A stretch of DNA of 37,595 bases from an uncultured Bacteroides sp. (GCA_900553815.1 USEY01000035.1:1-37595); one strand, 5' to 3'. Numbered from the stretch's first letter, positions 7,253 through 16,122 are shown. A program made the numbers and translations. The notes: generated by a model not told the origin, from the sequence alone.

Positions 7253-7308
7253 TCGGCGCGAATCATAAAGAGGGCCACCCAATATGTGTCGCGCCGATTT
7301 GCTTTTTC
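7253..7308 (+). terminator. Intrinsic terminator of the porin gene
   Basis: TCGGCGCGA (7253-7261) and TCGCGCCGA (7289-7297) form a perfect 9-bp GC-rich stem with a 27-base loop, followed by TTTGCTTTTT. The T-run overlaps the -33 of the next promoter. Confidence 0.75.
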
Positions 7309-7329
7309 AGGGGAAAATATGTATCTTTG
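7298..7329 (+). promoter_or_regulatory. Promoter of the 282-aa gene
   Basis: TTTG at 7298-7301, a 20-base spacer, then TATCTTTG at 7322-7329: a full match to the Bacteroides -33/-7 consensus. It decides the start of the following gene, because the in-frame TTG at 7327 is inside the -7 element. Confidence 0.85.
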
Positions 7330-7350
7330 GATAAAATCGTTCAAAGCTAT

Positions 7351-8199
7351 ATGGCAAACCCTGTCTTACCGCATATCAGCGAAGCCGAACAAGCCCGCTT
7401 ATACCGGAAATTGGATGATTACAACCGGGACAGAGCTTCCTACAAGGAAGCAGGTGCTTATCTTGTGGTATTGCCGCGCCCCCAGCATCCCAACTACTCC
7501 CTCTGGATATATTCGCCCCTGCCCGAACGGCAGTCTATCTTCTACATCTGCGAGCTCGATGCCGACGTGCTGAAGGCGTTGCGCATGGCCAGCACATTGA
7601 CTTTCTACTCCAACCGACGCTTGTTTCTGGTGGAATACAACGCCAAGCGCATGCAGGGAAAAGGCGACGACCTGGTATCGTTCGGCAAATACCGGGGACA
7701 TTTTCTCTATGAGGTGCTGCATGTTGACCCTGCCTACCTGACATGGATAGCCTTCAAATTCCAGCCACGCATACCCAAACAGGAGCGTTTTGTGCTCATA
7801 GCCAAGATTTACTATTCGGTACACACCGACTTCCAGCGACTGAAGCTGAACCGCCATTCGCCGGGGCAGTTTTTGGGAAAGGAAGGCGAAAAAGTAACAG
7901 ACCTGACATTGACGGTGACCAGTGTCAGGGTAGAAGACAATCCATACAGGACACAAGTCAGGAACGGTGTGGAATGCTTTTTCGTGCGCCAGCTGCTAAG
8001 ACTGAAGGATGCCGCGGGCAATGTGGTAAACATTACCGTCAATGCCCGTGAGGCGAGCCATGCTTCAGGCTGCCTGCCCGCCATGGAGCGCGCCTACCGG
8101 CCGGGCGACATTATACAAATAGCGTCAGCCCGCGTGGCGCGCACCTATGTAAGCAACGGGGTGCACTGCACGCGTCTGACGCATGTAAAATTCAAGTAA
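7351..8199 (+). CDS. Cytoplasmic protein with an ExoX-like C-terminal-type module
   Basis: A 282-residue protein from the ATG at 7351; an upstream in-frame TTG is rejected because it falls inside the promoter. No signal peptide. Residues about 109-135 (VSFGKYRGHFLYEVLHVD, then PAYLTWI) match the short FGKYRG...DPxYLxW module seen at the C-terminus of ExoX-like exonucleases and in small standalone proteins. No exonuclease DEDD residues accompany it, so this is not itself an exonuclease by sequence. The C-terminal third (about 180-282) is beta-rich and ends YVSNGVHCTRLTHVKFK; an OB-like fold is possible. A link to nucleic-acid metabolism is inference. It is a single-gene unit convergent with the phosphoesterase gene. 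Confidence 0.7.
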   Translation: MANPVLPHISEAEQARLYRKLDDYNRDRASYKEAGAYLVVLPRPQHPNYSLWIYSPLPERQSIFYICELDADVLKALRMASTLTFYSNRRLFLVEYNAKRMQGKGDDLVSFGKYRGHFLYEVLHVDPAYLTWIAFKFQPRIPKQERFVLIAKIYYSVHTDFQRLKLNRHSPGQFLGKEGEKVTDLTLTVTSVRVEDNPYRTQVRNGVECFFVRQLLRLKDAAGNVVNITVNAREASHASGCLPAMERAYRPGDIIQIASARVARTYVSNGVHCTRLTHVKFK

Positions 8200-8206
8200 A
8201 CACCGG

Positions 8207-8228
8207 AGCCGGCAGTTCAGGGCCGGCT
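8207..8228. terminator. Hairpin between convergent genes
   Basis: AGCCGGC and GCCGGCT form a 7-bp GC stem with an 8-base loop that ends at the last base of the phosphoesterase stop codon. Neither side has a strong T-run (TATTCTG to the right). It is a probable bidirectional terminator. Confidence 0.55.
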
Positions 8229-9241
8229 TATTCTGTCACCAGCGGACGTTTCCGCCAGTCATCTTTCACGTAGCTGTCGGGATAAACAGTCTTGTCTATC
8301 ACTTCTCCGCCTTTCAGCCTAATCCAGGTGCTGAAGCTTCTTGTTCCTTCTTTCATCAGAATAACGCGGGCGCCGTTTGACAAGTGGTTGTATTCGGTAT
8401 TTCCTCCCGTAAAGCGTCCGTAGGCCAACAGAATGCCTTTCCACATCACGGCATAGTCGTTGTCGTGGTCGTGTCCGACGAATGTTCCCATCACGTCACC
8501 GGCCTCGCGCATGGCAGCAAACATGCCTGTGTTCAGTTCGGGTGCACAAGCCTTCTCCATACGTGTGCCGCGCATAATGGCATATTCATCTGCTGCCGCC
8601 TGATTGTATTCGGGCAGAGGAATGTGGAAGAAAGCCAAAGCCGGCAACGGCTGTCCGCCGTTCTGAGCCTTAAAAGCGGCACTCTGCGCTCTGTACCATT
8701 CTACCTGGTCAAAGGTGAGCCAGTCATAGCCGCCTATTCCTTCCAGACGGGAATAAGAATGTGAATCGAGACAGTAAAGGACGGCAGCGTTTTTCTTGCC
8801 GTCGGCCGACTTCACGGGCAGCGCGTAATCTATCGACTCGGCCTCGCCCCGGTCGGGCTGAATATTGTAAGGCATGGTGCGGATGACGTCATACAGTTCG
8901 GCACGCGTCTTGCCATGTTCATTGTCGTGGTTGCCAAAGGTCACGACAAACGGAATCTTGCGTGAAGATACGCAAGAAAGCACCGTACGCATGGCCGTGT
9001 CGGCAGGAGAGGAATAAACCACATCGCCGGTGAATACTACCAGGTCGGGCTTCTCCGCGTCAAGTACCTCGGCAATGCGTTTCAAGGCAATGTCCGATGC
9101 CGGATTGCGGTATTGAAAATGCACGTCGGTAAATTGCACAATCTTGAACTCACCCTTGGGCGAGAACTTCAGTTGCGTGTCTTGCGCACGCATGCCTGCT
9201 ACTGCCAGAAGCAGCAGAAGGCCCATCAAAAGCTTTTTCAT
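8228..9241 (-). CDS. Secreted calcineurin-like metallophosphoesterase
   Basis: A 337-residue protein with a type I signal peptide (MKKLLMGLLLLLAVAGMRAQ), so periplasmic or exported. All metallophosphoesterase motifs are visible: FTDVHF (D39, H41), FTGDVV (D73), FGNHDNE (N104, H105), an isolated histidine in FFHIPL, and VGHDHDND near residue 256. These bind two metal ions in the family and hydrolyse phosphomonoesters or diesters; the substrate is unknown. The length and the GHDHDND form fit the purple-acid-phosphatase-like group common in Bacteroides. It follows ispF by 62 bases in the same direction and may be the last gene of the rex-porU-porV-ispF run, though a separate promoter cannot be excluded. 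Confidence 0.9.
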   Translation of the reverse strand: MKKLLMGLLLLLAVAGMRAQDTQLKFSPKGEFKIVQFTDVHFQYRNPASDIALKRIAEVLDAEKPDLVVFTGDVVYSSPADTAMRTVLSCVSSRKIPFVVTFGNHDNEHGKTRAELYDVIRTMPYNIQPDRGEAESIDYALPVKSADGKKNAAVLYCLDSHSYSRLEGIGGYDWLTFDQVEWYRAQSAAFKAQNGGQPLPALAFFHIPLPEYNQAAADEYAIMRGTRMEKACAPELNTGMFAAMREAGDVMGTFVGHDHDNDYAVMWKGILLAYGRFTGGNTEYNHLSNGARVILMKEGTRSFSTWIRLKGGEVIDKTVYPDSYVKDDWRKRPLVTE

Positions 9242-9303
9242 TTTTGTTTTCTTCTGTGTAGGTTAATCATGTTTTTTTTGTTATCAGGTCACTGTTCCAG
9301 TGT

Positions 9304-9783
9304 TTACGAATGTTCTATCAATACGGTGGCATAAGCCGATATACCTTCCTCGCGACCGGTAAAGCCCAGCTTCTCGGTGGTAGTGGCTTTTATCGATACG
9401 TTGTCGAGGTCTGTACCCATTACGTCGGCCAACACTCGCTGCATCTCGGGTATGCGCGCCTTCAGCTTGGGACGCTCGGCGCATACGGTTGCATCAATGT
9501 CGCCCACGGTATAACCCTTGGTGGCTATCAGTTCCACGGTTTTCTTCAGCAATATCTTGCTGTCAATGTTCTTGTATTCGCCTGCCGTGTCGGGGAAGTG
9601 GTAGCCAATGTCGCGCATGTTGGCGGCTCCCAGCAGAGCGTCGCAGATGGCATGAATCAGCACATCGGCATCCGAGTGCCCCAACAGCCCTTTCTCATGT
9701 TCCAGGCGAATGCCGCCCAGCCACAATTCTCGTCCTTCCACCAGTCGGTGGACGTCATATCCGAATCCTACTCTTATCTTCAT
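9304..9783 (-). CDS. ispF: 2-C-methyl-D-erythritol 2,4-cyclodiphosphate synthase
   Basis: A 159-residue protein, full length for IspF, which converts CDP-methylerythritol 2-phosphate to the cyclic diphosphate in the MEP isoprenoid pathway, in the cytoplasm, as a homotrimer. The zinc ligands are visible: D10 and H12 in GYDVHRL, and H44 in GHSDADVLIHA. The substrate-binding signatures IGYHFPDT and SIKATTTEKLGFTGREEG are intact. It lies 51 bases after porV in the same direction. The porU-porV-ispF order is, from memory, also found in Porphyromonas. No other MEP-pathway gene is in the window. Confidence 0.97.
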   Translation of the reverse strand: MKIRVGFGYDVHRLVEGRELWLGGIRLEHEKGLLGHSDADVLIHAICDALLGAANMRDIGYHFPDTAGEYKNIDSKILLKKTVELIATKGYTVGDIDATVCAERPKLKARIPEMQRVLADVMGTDLDNVSIKATTTEKLGFTGREEGISAYATVLIEHS

Positions 9784-9834
9784 GTTCTTTATAAGTTATG
9801 CTTATTCTTTCAATAGGAAATTCATTCTCTGAGG

Positions 9835-11022
9835 TCAACGGCGGCGACGGCCAAACAAGTCTTTAATGCCATCCAGGTCAAACCCAAGTGAGAAGCGCAA
9901 TGTCTGGTCGAGCGGATTGCTCTGTGCCGTCGATACCAGGTAAGCGGCATCCAGCGAGAATACGCTCATGCGAAAGCCTGCTCCGAAGGAGAAGTATTTC
10001 CGGTTTCCCTTGTTCTCGTGTTCCCAGTGATAACCGCCACGCACGGAGAACTGGTCATGGTAAGTGTATTCCAGCCCCAGCGACCACTGTATCTCCTGCA
10101 ACTCTTCCTTGAATCCGCCCGGAGCATCGCTGAACGATTTGAAGATGCCGCTGATAGGCGATATTTCGTTGTAGTCGCGCTCAAGCCGTTGCTCATATTC
10201 TTCCTGCGACTCGTCGTCGCGCTTGATGGGGCGGGTAGGCACCATGTACTTGTTGGCATCGAAGTGCAGACCTATCACATTGTAGTTGTCTATCGGGAAA
10301 AGCAACGAAGCGCCCAGACGCAGGTTCGTTGGCAGGAACTGGCTGGTATTTCCACTGTCGTAAGACACCTTGGTACCGATGTTCGACGCGTTCAAGCCGA
10401 AGGAAAGCATGCACTCGCGCTGTGCCAGCAGAATATAGTTGGTATAATAGAAAGCGATGTCTGCCGCAAACGCCGAGCCGGCCGACACTTCCTCATCCTC
10501 GCGGTAGGCCAGGTCTGAATAGATGTAGCGCAAAGCCACAGCTGCCGAGAAATGTTCGGACAACATGCGCGAGTAGGCCACATCCACCGCCATTTCATAA
10601 GGTTTGATGGAATAGCCCACAGAGTTCTCGTCTTCATAGCCCACGGGAACCTCGCCCAGAGAGAAGTAGCGCAAAGAGGCGCTCACCGCCTGATAGTCGC
10701 CAATGCGGTAGTAACCGGCCAAGTAAGCCAGGTCGATGTCGTTCACCAGCTTGCGGAGCCACGGTGTGTAAGAGATGGACACACCCGCCCGGCTGATGGT
10801 AAACGGATATTTGGCGGGATTCCAGAACTGCGAATTAACGTCGGGCGAAGTAGCAGCACCCACATCGCCCATACCGCCGCCGCGCGAGTCGGGGGCTATG
10901 CCCAGGGAGTTGACACCCGTATTGACCGGGTTGAACTGGTTTTTGTCCTGCGCTTGCACGCCCACCGCCAACAACAGGCCGCACAGACAGGCAAATAAGA
11001 TATTTTTTCTCATACTTTTCAT
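9835..11022 (-). CDS. porV: PorV/LptO-like outer-membrane beta-barrel protein
   Basis: A 395-residue protein with signal peptide (NILFACLCGLLLAVGVQAQ) and the PorV N-terminal signature VNTGVNSLGIAPDSRGGGMG, followed by ATSPDVNSQFWNPAKYPF and long amphipathic strands. In type IX secretion, PorV is the outer-membrane protein that brings cargo and PorU together at the cell surface. It lies 96 bases downstream of porU. The C-terminus ends in an arginine run (FGRRRR) after the last strand instead of the usual aromatic residue. No other type IX component is present here, so whether the host has the full system is not shown. Confidence 0.9.
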   Translation of the reverse strand: MKSMRKNILFACLCGLLLAVGVQAQDKNQFNPVNTGVNSLGIAPDSRGGGMGDVGAATSPDVNSQFWNPAKYPFTISRAGVSISYTPWLRKLVNDIDLAYLAGYYRIGDYQAVSASLRYFSLGEVPVGYEDENSVGYSIKPYEMAVDVAYSRMLSEHFSAAVALRYIYSDLAYREDEEVSAGSAFAADIAFYYTNYILLAQRECMLSFGLNASNIGTKVSYDSGNTSQFLPTNLRLGASLLFPIDNYNVIGLHFDANKYMVPTRPIKRDDESQEEYEQRLERDYNEISPISGIFKSFSDAPGGFKEELQEIQWSLGLEYTYHDQFSVRGGYHWEHENKGNRKYFSFGAGFRMSVFSLDAAYLVSTAQSNPLDQTLRFSLGFDLDGIKDLFGRRRR

Positions 11023-11118
11023 ACAATAAATAATCTGTTAAAGCTTCCGGGCTGTTCGATGCACAGCGTCTCAAACCTACCCTCCGACTCTACTTTAAAG
11101 AACAGCAAAAAGGCTGTT

Positions 11119-14100
11119 TTATTGTGCCAATATCAGGATTTTCTGCGCTTTCACACTTTCGCTGCTTCCTCCCGACACGATGGAAGCCCTGTAAAGATAG
11201 ACTCCCGGCGCCAGGCGTTGTCCGGCATTGCTGCACAAGTTCCACTCCACTTCATACGTTTCGCCGGAAGATATGCCTTGTTCCGTATGTGTCCAAAGTT
11301 CACGTCCCGACAAGTCGTAGACCGACAAGCGCACCCCCAGCGTAGAGCCCGGCCGGTTGTGTTGCAGGAGGAAACGGGTAGACTCACGCGCCGGACTGCG
11401 CGTGCAGCGCACCGAAAGCAGGCCGGGCTGCAAACCGCGCACCACCTCAAACTCCAGCGTTGCCACCGAAGAGTGGTTCAACAAATCCCACGCCCGGAAA
11501 GTCAGCACATGCCTGCCTTCCGTCAGTTCGGGAATAGAAAAGCGAACTGTACCCCGGGTGTAATCGCCCGAAGCGGAAACATAGTAATCATTCAGGTTAT
11601 AGGTCAGCACCGGACTGCCGTCAATGCAGAGCGAAAGGTCGTGCCCCACCCCATTTCCTACCGTATTGATTCCATCCTCATCGGCAATCTCGGCCACAAA
11701 CAAGGGAGTCTCATTGGTCTTGTCGCCCGGCTCATAGTCAGGCGTATTGAGGTAAATGCGAATCTCCGGACCCAGCGTATCCGACTGCGACACGCCGTCG
11801 TCCGTACCGCCTACCGTAAAGCGTCCGAAAGCACCACCTGCCTCCCGACGTGTTTCATCCAGCGCATAAAGATTCAGCAAGCCCGGCTCGTCCGAGTAAT
11901 TGATGTCGAGCGGCACGGGGAAAGTAAACTCAAAGCGGCCGCCCTTCACGGAGTCGGTGCCCTGATAGAGTATCTTGCTGCGTTCGGTATAGGTGAAAGC
12001 TCCCTCACCCAAGTTGTCCAACGTACTGACTTCCTCGCTGCTGTCGTACACCGTCGGGCTCAACAGTCCGTCGAAGTCTTCTGCCAAGTTGCCGTCCTCA
12101 GTCAGCACACAGCCTTTCACGGTGATACGTCCGCCGGCCTTCACCTGCGGCCAAGGGGCATCCTCGTCCGTCACGTCCACACCGCCGAACTCCTCAATGC
12201 GGACCTGTAGTTCCGGGTAGGCCAGCGTCAGCGCCGGGTCACCAATCAGTACGAAGTTCAGCTTATTCTGGTCAGTAGCCAATGCATCGTCGGCCTTGGA
12301 TATACGCATAATGTCGCCCAACCGCAAACGCTGTCCGTCAGGGCGGGAAAAGATGTGCCTCATGAAAGCCTGGTTCAGAGTAGAGTTCTGCAAAGCATCT
12401 ACCACACGCGAAGTGGTGAGCAAGGCAATGGCACCTCCTTTCTCGTTCAAGAAGGCCACCTCGCCAGCTGACGTCTGTACATCGTCAAAACGGGTAAAGT
12501 CGCAGGTAGCCGTAATCCACAGCGGCAGACGTGGGGAAGACAACGACTGAATGTCACCCATAGTCAGCAAGTTCTCGGCCGACCAGGCCGTAGTACTGCC
12601 ATGACCGCTATAGTTTACCACCAGCAAGCCTTGCTCCAACAGCCGCAACAACTGCTTGTGAGCGTCAGGATAGGAATAGCCTGTGGCCGACGACTCGCGC
12701 CGGTAAGCATCGGCATACACACGGTTAACCCGCAACGAAGGATAGTTTTCCTCCACATAGCTGGCCAACGCCTCGGCCTGCGACACGTGCAGGTTATTGT
12801 CGCCATCATCGGCCACGTAGCAGACACTGTTTTTCCACGCCCCGGCCTCTTTGTTCTCCATGTAGGCCAGTGTCTTGTCCACCGCCGTGCGTGCCTCGGT
12901 TTCCGTCCGTACCGGAAAACGGCCGATACCAATGTCAAGCCTGTCGCGCGACAGGCTGCTTCCCTCTTCATCGTCGAGGAAGCCAAAGTAGTCATCTGTT
13001 ATATAAGAGGTGATTTCCTCCAGCGACTCGTCTGACTGGAAGGACAACAGGAAATCTTCAGCCTTGTACTTGCTCCACGAAGCCGTGAGCATGCGGTTGT
13101 CGAAACTGCAATCGCCAAACAGCAACAAATAGCGCGGCGCAGGCGATGCGCCCTCGGCGGCCCGGTCGTATAACATCTTCATCAACCGCCGGTAAGCCGA
13201 TGCGTCGGGTGTTCCCGATGAAAATTCATTGTATATCTGTGAAGCCGTAACTACCGACACAGCCAACCCGTCGCGGTCGCGATGTGCCTGCGCCAAGCGT
13301 TCGGCCTGCGCCTGCAAGTCGCGGCGGTCGGGACAAATTATAACCATATCGGCCTGCTCCAATCCATGCAAGTTCTGATTAGTCACCGTGCCCACCGTTT
13401 CCACACCAGCAAACCCCGAAGCCGTCGGGTTAATGGCCACAAACTGACGCAAGCTGCCGGCCGGAATGGTGAAAGAGAAAACACCTGCTTCATCAACGGT
13501 ACCCACCATCTGCCTGGGAGCCCAAGGTTCGGTCACATCCCACACCACCGTGGAGGCCGAAGCACCCGAAATGCGAAACTCCGTCGCTTTGCCCACCGAC
13601 TGCAACGAACGAAAACACAGATATGGAAGTGACGATAAGTCAAGACGACGAACATAATTCAACACAATATAATCAAGACGCCCCGAGATGCCCGACGGGC
13701 GTTCGTGACTGACTGTCACCACTACATCTTCCAACTCTCCTTCACTCCACTCAGCCGTGACCCGCGCCTGCTTGGCCTTGCTATAGAACTGACTTTCGGA
13801 GGGAATGGCAGCCAATGATGCACGCCCCACCTGAGTACCGTCGACCGACACCGAAAAAGCCGTAGCCACATCTACCGAACGTGCAGCAAAGCGTGCCTCC
13901 AACCAGCCGGATGTACCGGCCACACGTCCCGGAAGACGGAAAGCATAATCGCGCGAAGCTCCCTGCGCATAGTCATAACCCTCGTACAGGTCGCGTCCCG
14001 TGCTGCTCCAGCTATAAGCATCCTGCTCATGAAGCACATGTTCCTGAAAAGCATCAAGCACCAGTTCTGCCTCACCATCCAGTCCGGCGTCCGTCTCCAT

Positions 14101-14553
14101 CCCACCACCGGTCAAATCCTCGCGGTCGGTCAGGAAGTAATAACCATAGTCGGAACTTTCGTTGCGATTGCGCATGAAATGCAAAGAAGTACCGTCGGCC
14201 AACCACTCCACCGAGCCGCGGCCATAGAACAGCAGTGCCCCGTCGGCATACATCATGGGTGCCGCGGGCAGGTCGGCCGCCGGCAAAGACGAAAAGACGG
14301 TGGAAAGCCGATAACCACCATAGCCAAACACACGCACCCGGTCGGGCTGGGAAAAGCCCATCTTCTGCAGTTCGGCATCCGTCAGTCTGTACACTCCCGT
14401 CTCGGGCACACGCACCTTGACCCAACGCCCCGAAGCCAGTACCGACTGGCTGCACCGGGCATCGCGCCACACCTGCGCCTCCATCGAAGCAGGCAACAGG
14501 AAGAATGTCCCCAAAAACAATAGAAACGATATGTAGAAACGCGTCTTAGGCAT
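11119..14553 (-). CDS. porU: PorU-like C25-family sortase of type IX secretion
   Basis: A 1144-residue exported protein (signal peptide RFYISFLLFLGTFFLLPASM). The gingipain-type (C25) catalytic dyad is visible: H651 in VNYSGHGSTTAWS and C684 in ITATCDFTRFDD, with upstream blocks YLLLFGDCSFDNR and DIGIGRFPVRT. The C-terminal 80 residues form a type IX sorting-domain-like fold (LSVYDLSGRELW, then LAPGVYLYRASI). In the known system PorU removes C-terminal signals from cargo and attaches them to anionic LPS at the surface, and its own tail is kept. Length and layout fit a full PorU. It precedes porV in the same direction and follows the FAH-family gene by 18 bases. Confidence 0.93.
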   Translation of the reverse strand: MPKTRFYISFLLFLGTFFLLPASMEAQVWRDARCSQSVLASGRWVKVRVPETGVYRLTDAELQKMGFSQPDRVRVFGYGGYRLSTVFSSLPAADLPAAPMMYADGALLFYGRGSVEWLADGTSLHFMRNRNESSDYGYYFLTDREDLTGGGMETDAGLDGEAELVLDAFQEHVLHEQDAYSWSSTGRDLYEGYDYAQGASRDYAFRLPGRVAGTSGWLEARFAARSVDVATAFSVSVDGTQVGRASLAAIPSESQFYSKAKQARVTAEWSEGELEDVVVTVSHERPSGISGRLDYIVLNYVRRLDLSSLPYLCFRSLQSVGKATEFRISGASASTVVWDVTEPWAPRQMVGTVDEAGVFSFTIPAGSLRQFVAINPTASGFAGVETVGTVTNQNLHGLEQADMVIICPDRRDLQAQAERLAQAHRDRDGLAVSVVTASQIYNEFSSGTPDASAYRRLMKMLYDRAAEGASPAPRYLLLFGDCSFDNRMLTASWSKYKAEDFLLSFQSDESLEEITSYITDDYFGFLDDEEGSSLSRDRLDIGIGRFPVRTETEARTAVDKTLAYMENKEAGAWKNSVCYVADDGDNNLHVSQAEALASYVEENYPSLRVNRVYADAYRRESSATGYSYPDAHKQLLRLLEQGLLVVNYSGHGSTTAWSAENLLTMGDIQSLSSPRLPLWITATCDFTRFDDVQTSAGEVAFLNEKGGAIALLTTSRVVDALQNSTLNQAFMRHIFSRPDGQRLRLGDIMRISKADDALATDQNKLNFVLIGDPALTLAYPELQVRIEEFGGVDVTDEDAPWPQVKAGGRITVKGCVLTEDGNLAEDFDGLLSPTVYDSSEEVSTLDNLGEGAFTYTERSKILYQGTDSVKGGRFEFTFPVPLDINYSDEPGLLNLYALDETRREAGGAFGRFTVGGTDDGVSQSDTLGPEIRIYLNTPDYEPGDKTNETPLFVAEIADEDGINTVGNGVGHDLSLCIDGSPVLTYNLNDYYVSASGDYTRGTVRFSIPELTEGRHVLTFRAWDLLNHSSVATLEFEVVRGLQPGLLSVRCTRSPARESTRFLLQHNRPGSTLGVRLSVYDLSGRELWTHTEQGISSGETYEVEWNLCSNAGQRLAPGVYLYRASIVSGGSSESVKAQKILILAQ

Positions 14554-14571
14554 ACAGCATGGAGAATTGAC

Positions 14572-15189
14572 TCAACGAATATAAAAGTCGAGCAACTTAT
14601 CTTCTCCGAGGTACCCTTGCAAATGCTGGCCTATGCTGACTGGACCCACGCCCGCCGGAGTTCCGGTAAACAGCAGGTCGCCAATCTTGAGCGTCATGAA
14701 GCGGCTTACGTAAGCAATGATGTCGTCCACACGGAACAGCATGTCCGACGTATGTCCGTGCTGCACTTGACGCCCGTCAATGTCGAGTCTGAAGTCAAGC
14801 TGCTGCACGTCGCCTCCCACCTGTTCCAACGGAACAAACGTACCGATGGCTGCCGAATTGTCAAATCCCTTGCACAGCTCCCACGGATTTCCTGCTTCGC
14901 GAAAACGACGTTGCAGGTCGCGCGCCGTGAAGTCGATGCCTACCGTCACCGCATCGTAGTAGCGATGAGCAAAGCGGGGCGCAATGTGTTTGCCCAGGCG
15001 GCAAATGCGCACCACCACTTCCGTCTCATAATGCACCTCGTTCGAAAAGTCGGGCAAAAAGAACGGCTTGCCATCCTTCAGTATGGCCGAATCGGGTTTC
15101 ATGAAGATAACCGGCTCATTATTCTCTAACGTGTGGCCCAGCTCTTTATTGTGCAGGGCATAGTTCATTCCTACAGCTATAATCTTCAT
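14572..15189 (-). CDS. Fumarylacetoacetate hydrolase family protein
   Basis: A 205-residue cytoplasmic protein with the core FAH fold and its metal ligands: E55 and E57 in HYETEVVVRI and D86 in GIDFTARDLQ, plus FTGTPAGVGPVSIGQ near the C-terminus. Family members are 2-keto-4-pentenoate hydratases, acylpyruvate hydrolases or oxaloacetate decarboxylases and share a divalent-metal enolate mechanism; the particular substrate cannot be read. The length is that of the short single-domain type. Its ATG overlaps the rex stop codon by one base (TAATG), so the two are translationally coupled, which could place it under redox control if Rex controls its own operon. Confidence 0.92.
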   Translation of the reverse strand: MKIIAVGMNYALHNKELGHTLENNEPVIFMKPDSAILKDGKPFFLPDFSNEVHYETEVVVRICRLGKHIAPRFAHRYYDAVTVGIDFTARDLQRRFREAGNPWELCKGFDNSAAIGTFVPLEQVGGDVQQLDFRLDIDGRQVQHGHTSDMLFRVDDIIAYVSRFMTLKIGDLLFTGTPAGVGPVSIGQHLQGYLGEDKLLDFYIR

Positions 15190-15851
15190 TACTTGATTTC
15201 ATTAAAGTTCAAACGATTAAACATCACGGCCAGATGGGCATAGAGCGACGTGTTCTGCACCACAATATGCTCGGGCACGCGAATACGGAAAGGCGTAAAA
15301 TTCCAGACGGCCTTGATGCCGCCCGCCACCATCTTGTCCGTAATGGCCTGCGCAATCTCAATGGGTACCGTCAGCACCCCGATGTGCACATCATACTCGC
15401 TCATTTTCTGCTCAAACGTATCTGAATGGAAGATAGGAATACCGTTCATGCTTGTTCCCACCAGTTCGGGCTTTACGTCGAAAGCCGCCACAATCTCCAA
15501 TCCGAAGTGTTTCAAACCCGAGTCGCCCAGCAATGCACCGCCCAAGCTACCCACACCAAACAGGAATGCCTTGTGCAAATTGGTAAATCCCAGAAAATCT
15601 TCCAACACGGCAATCAGCGTATCCACCTCATAGCCCACACGTGTGCGACCTGAGATATTGACATACGACAAGTCCTTCGCTATCTGCGAAGCATCAACAT
15701 TTATTTCTTTGGAAATCTGGGTAGACGAAACGAACCGCTCGCCCTGCTTTTTCAGCAGTTTCACATTTGAAAGATACCACGGAAGCCTGCGCAAGGTAGG
15801 CTCGGGGACCTTCATTTCACGCTTATGTTGCAAAGCTTCATTCGTTGCCAT
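15189..15851 (-). CDS. rex: Redox-sensing transcriptional repressor Rex
   Basis: A 220-residue protein with an N-terminal winged helix (about 15-90, including PEPTLRRLPWYLSNVKLL and INVDASQIAKDLSY) and a Rossmann NAD(H)-binding domain with GVGSLGGALL at 99-108. Rex family proteins bind DNA when NADH is low and release it when NADH rises, controlling fermentation and respiration genes. The C-terminal helix used for domain swapping is present (SLYAHLAVMFNRLNF). The start is supported by a -7 element 68-75 bases upstream. It is first in a leftward run with the FAH-family gene, porU, porV and ispF. Confidence 0.95.
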   Translation of the reverse strand: MATNEALQHKREMKVPEPTLRRLPWYLSNVKLLKKQGERFVSSTQISKEINVDASQIAKDLSYVNISGRTRVGYEVDTLIAVLEDFLGFTNLHKAFLFGVGSLGGALLGDSGLKHFGLEIVAAFDVKPELVGTSMNGIPIFHSDTFEQKMSEYDVHIGVLTVPIEIAQAITDKMVAGGIKAVWNFTPFRIRVPEHIVVQNTSLYAHLAVMFNRLNFNEIK

Positions 15852-15892
15852 GTTGAAATTATGCTTTAAGGTAACTTCTACATTCTATCAGG

Positions 15893-15908
15893 CCATCGTT
15901 CGCGATGG
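15893..15908 (-). promoter_or_regulatory. Perfect hairpin in the rex leader
   Basis: CCATCG, a 4-base loop, then CGATGG: a perfect 6-bp stem between the rex promoter and its ATG. It could shape the 5' end of the transcript or be a protein-binding site. It does not match the TTGTGA-type Rex operator. Confidence 0.5.
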
Positions 15909-15918
15909 ATTATAATGA

Positions 15919-15947
15919 CAAAAGTAGCTGTTTTTTCCGAAAGCAAA
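15919..15947 (-). promoter_or_regulatory. Promoter of rex
   Basis: The minus strand reads TTTG (15947-15944), a 17-base spacer, then TACTTTTG (15926-15919), a match to TAnnTTTG with a spacer slightly short of the usual 19 to 21. It would drive the whole rex-porU-porV-ispF run. Confidence 0.65.
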
Positions 15948-16055
15948 GAGACGAGCAGAAGAAAGTTAACATAATTTCTACATCAACCGTCCACGCGCCT
16001 GACTGTCATTAAGCCGACAAACTGACAAAAAACAGACGGAATGTCTCTGCAAAAC

Positions 16056-16087
16056 GTTGCAAACCTGCCTGCAAAGTATTACTTTTG
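16056..16087 (+). promoter_or_regulatory. Promoter of the SUI1-like gene
   Basis: GTTG (16056-16059), a 20-base spacer, then TACTTTTG (16080-16087). The start would be about 30 bases ahead of the ATG at 16123. This supports the shorter start of the gene, because the longer frame would begin inside the promoter. Confidence 0.75.
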
Positions 16088-16122
16088 GCCAGCAAACTGC
16101 ATATTCAAAATATATATCAAAA

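Noticed and set aside
7327..7350. TTG start eight codons upstream for the 282-residue protein
   Set aside because: The TTG is part of the -7 promoter element, so it would not be transcribed.
11059..12210. 383-codon plus-strand open frame antisense to porU
   Set aside because: It is a GC-related shadow of the strongly supported porU frame, with no recognisable domain and a disfavoured amino-acid mix. The same applies to the frames at 23587-24981, 27875-29374 and 29547-30848.
15893..15926. Rex operator in its own promoter
   Set aside because: The stem there is CCATCG/CGATGG, not the TTGTGA-type half-sites of known Rex operators.
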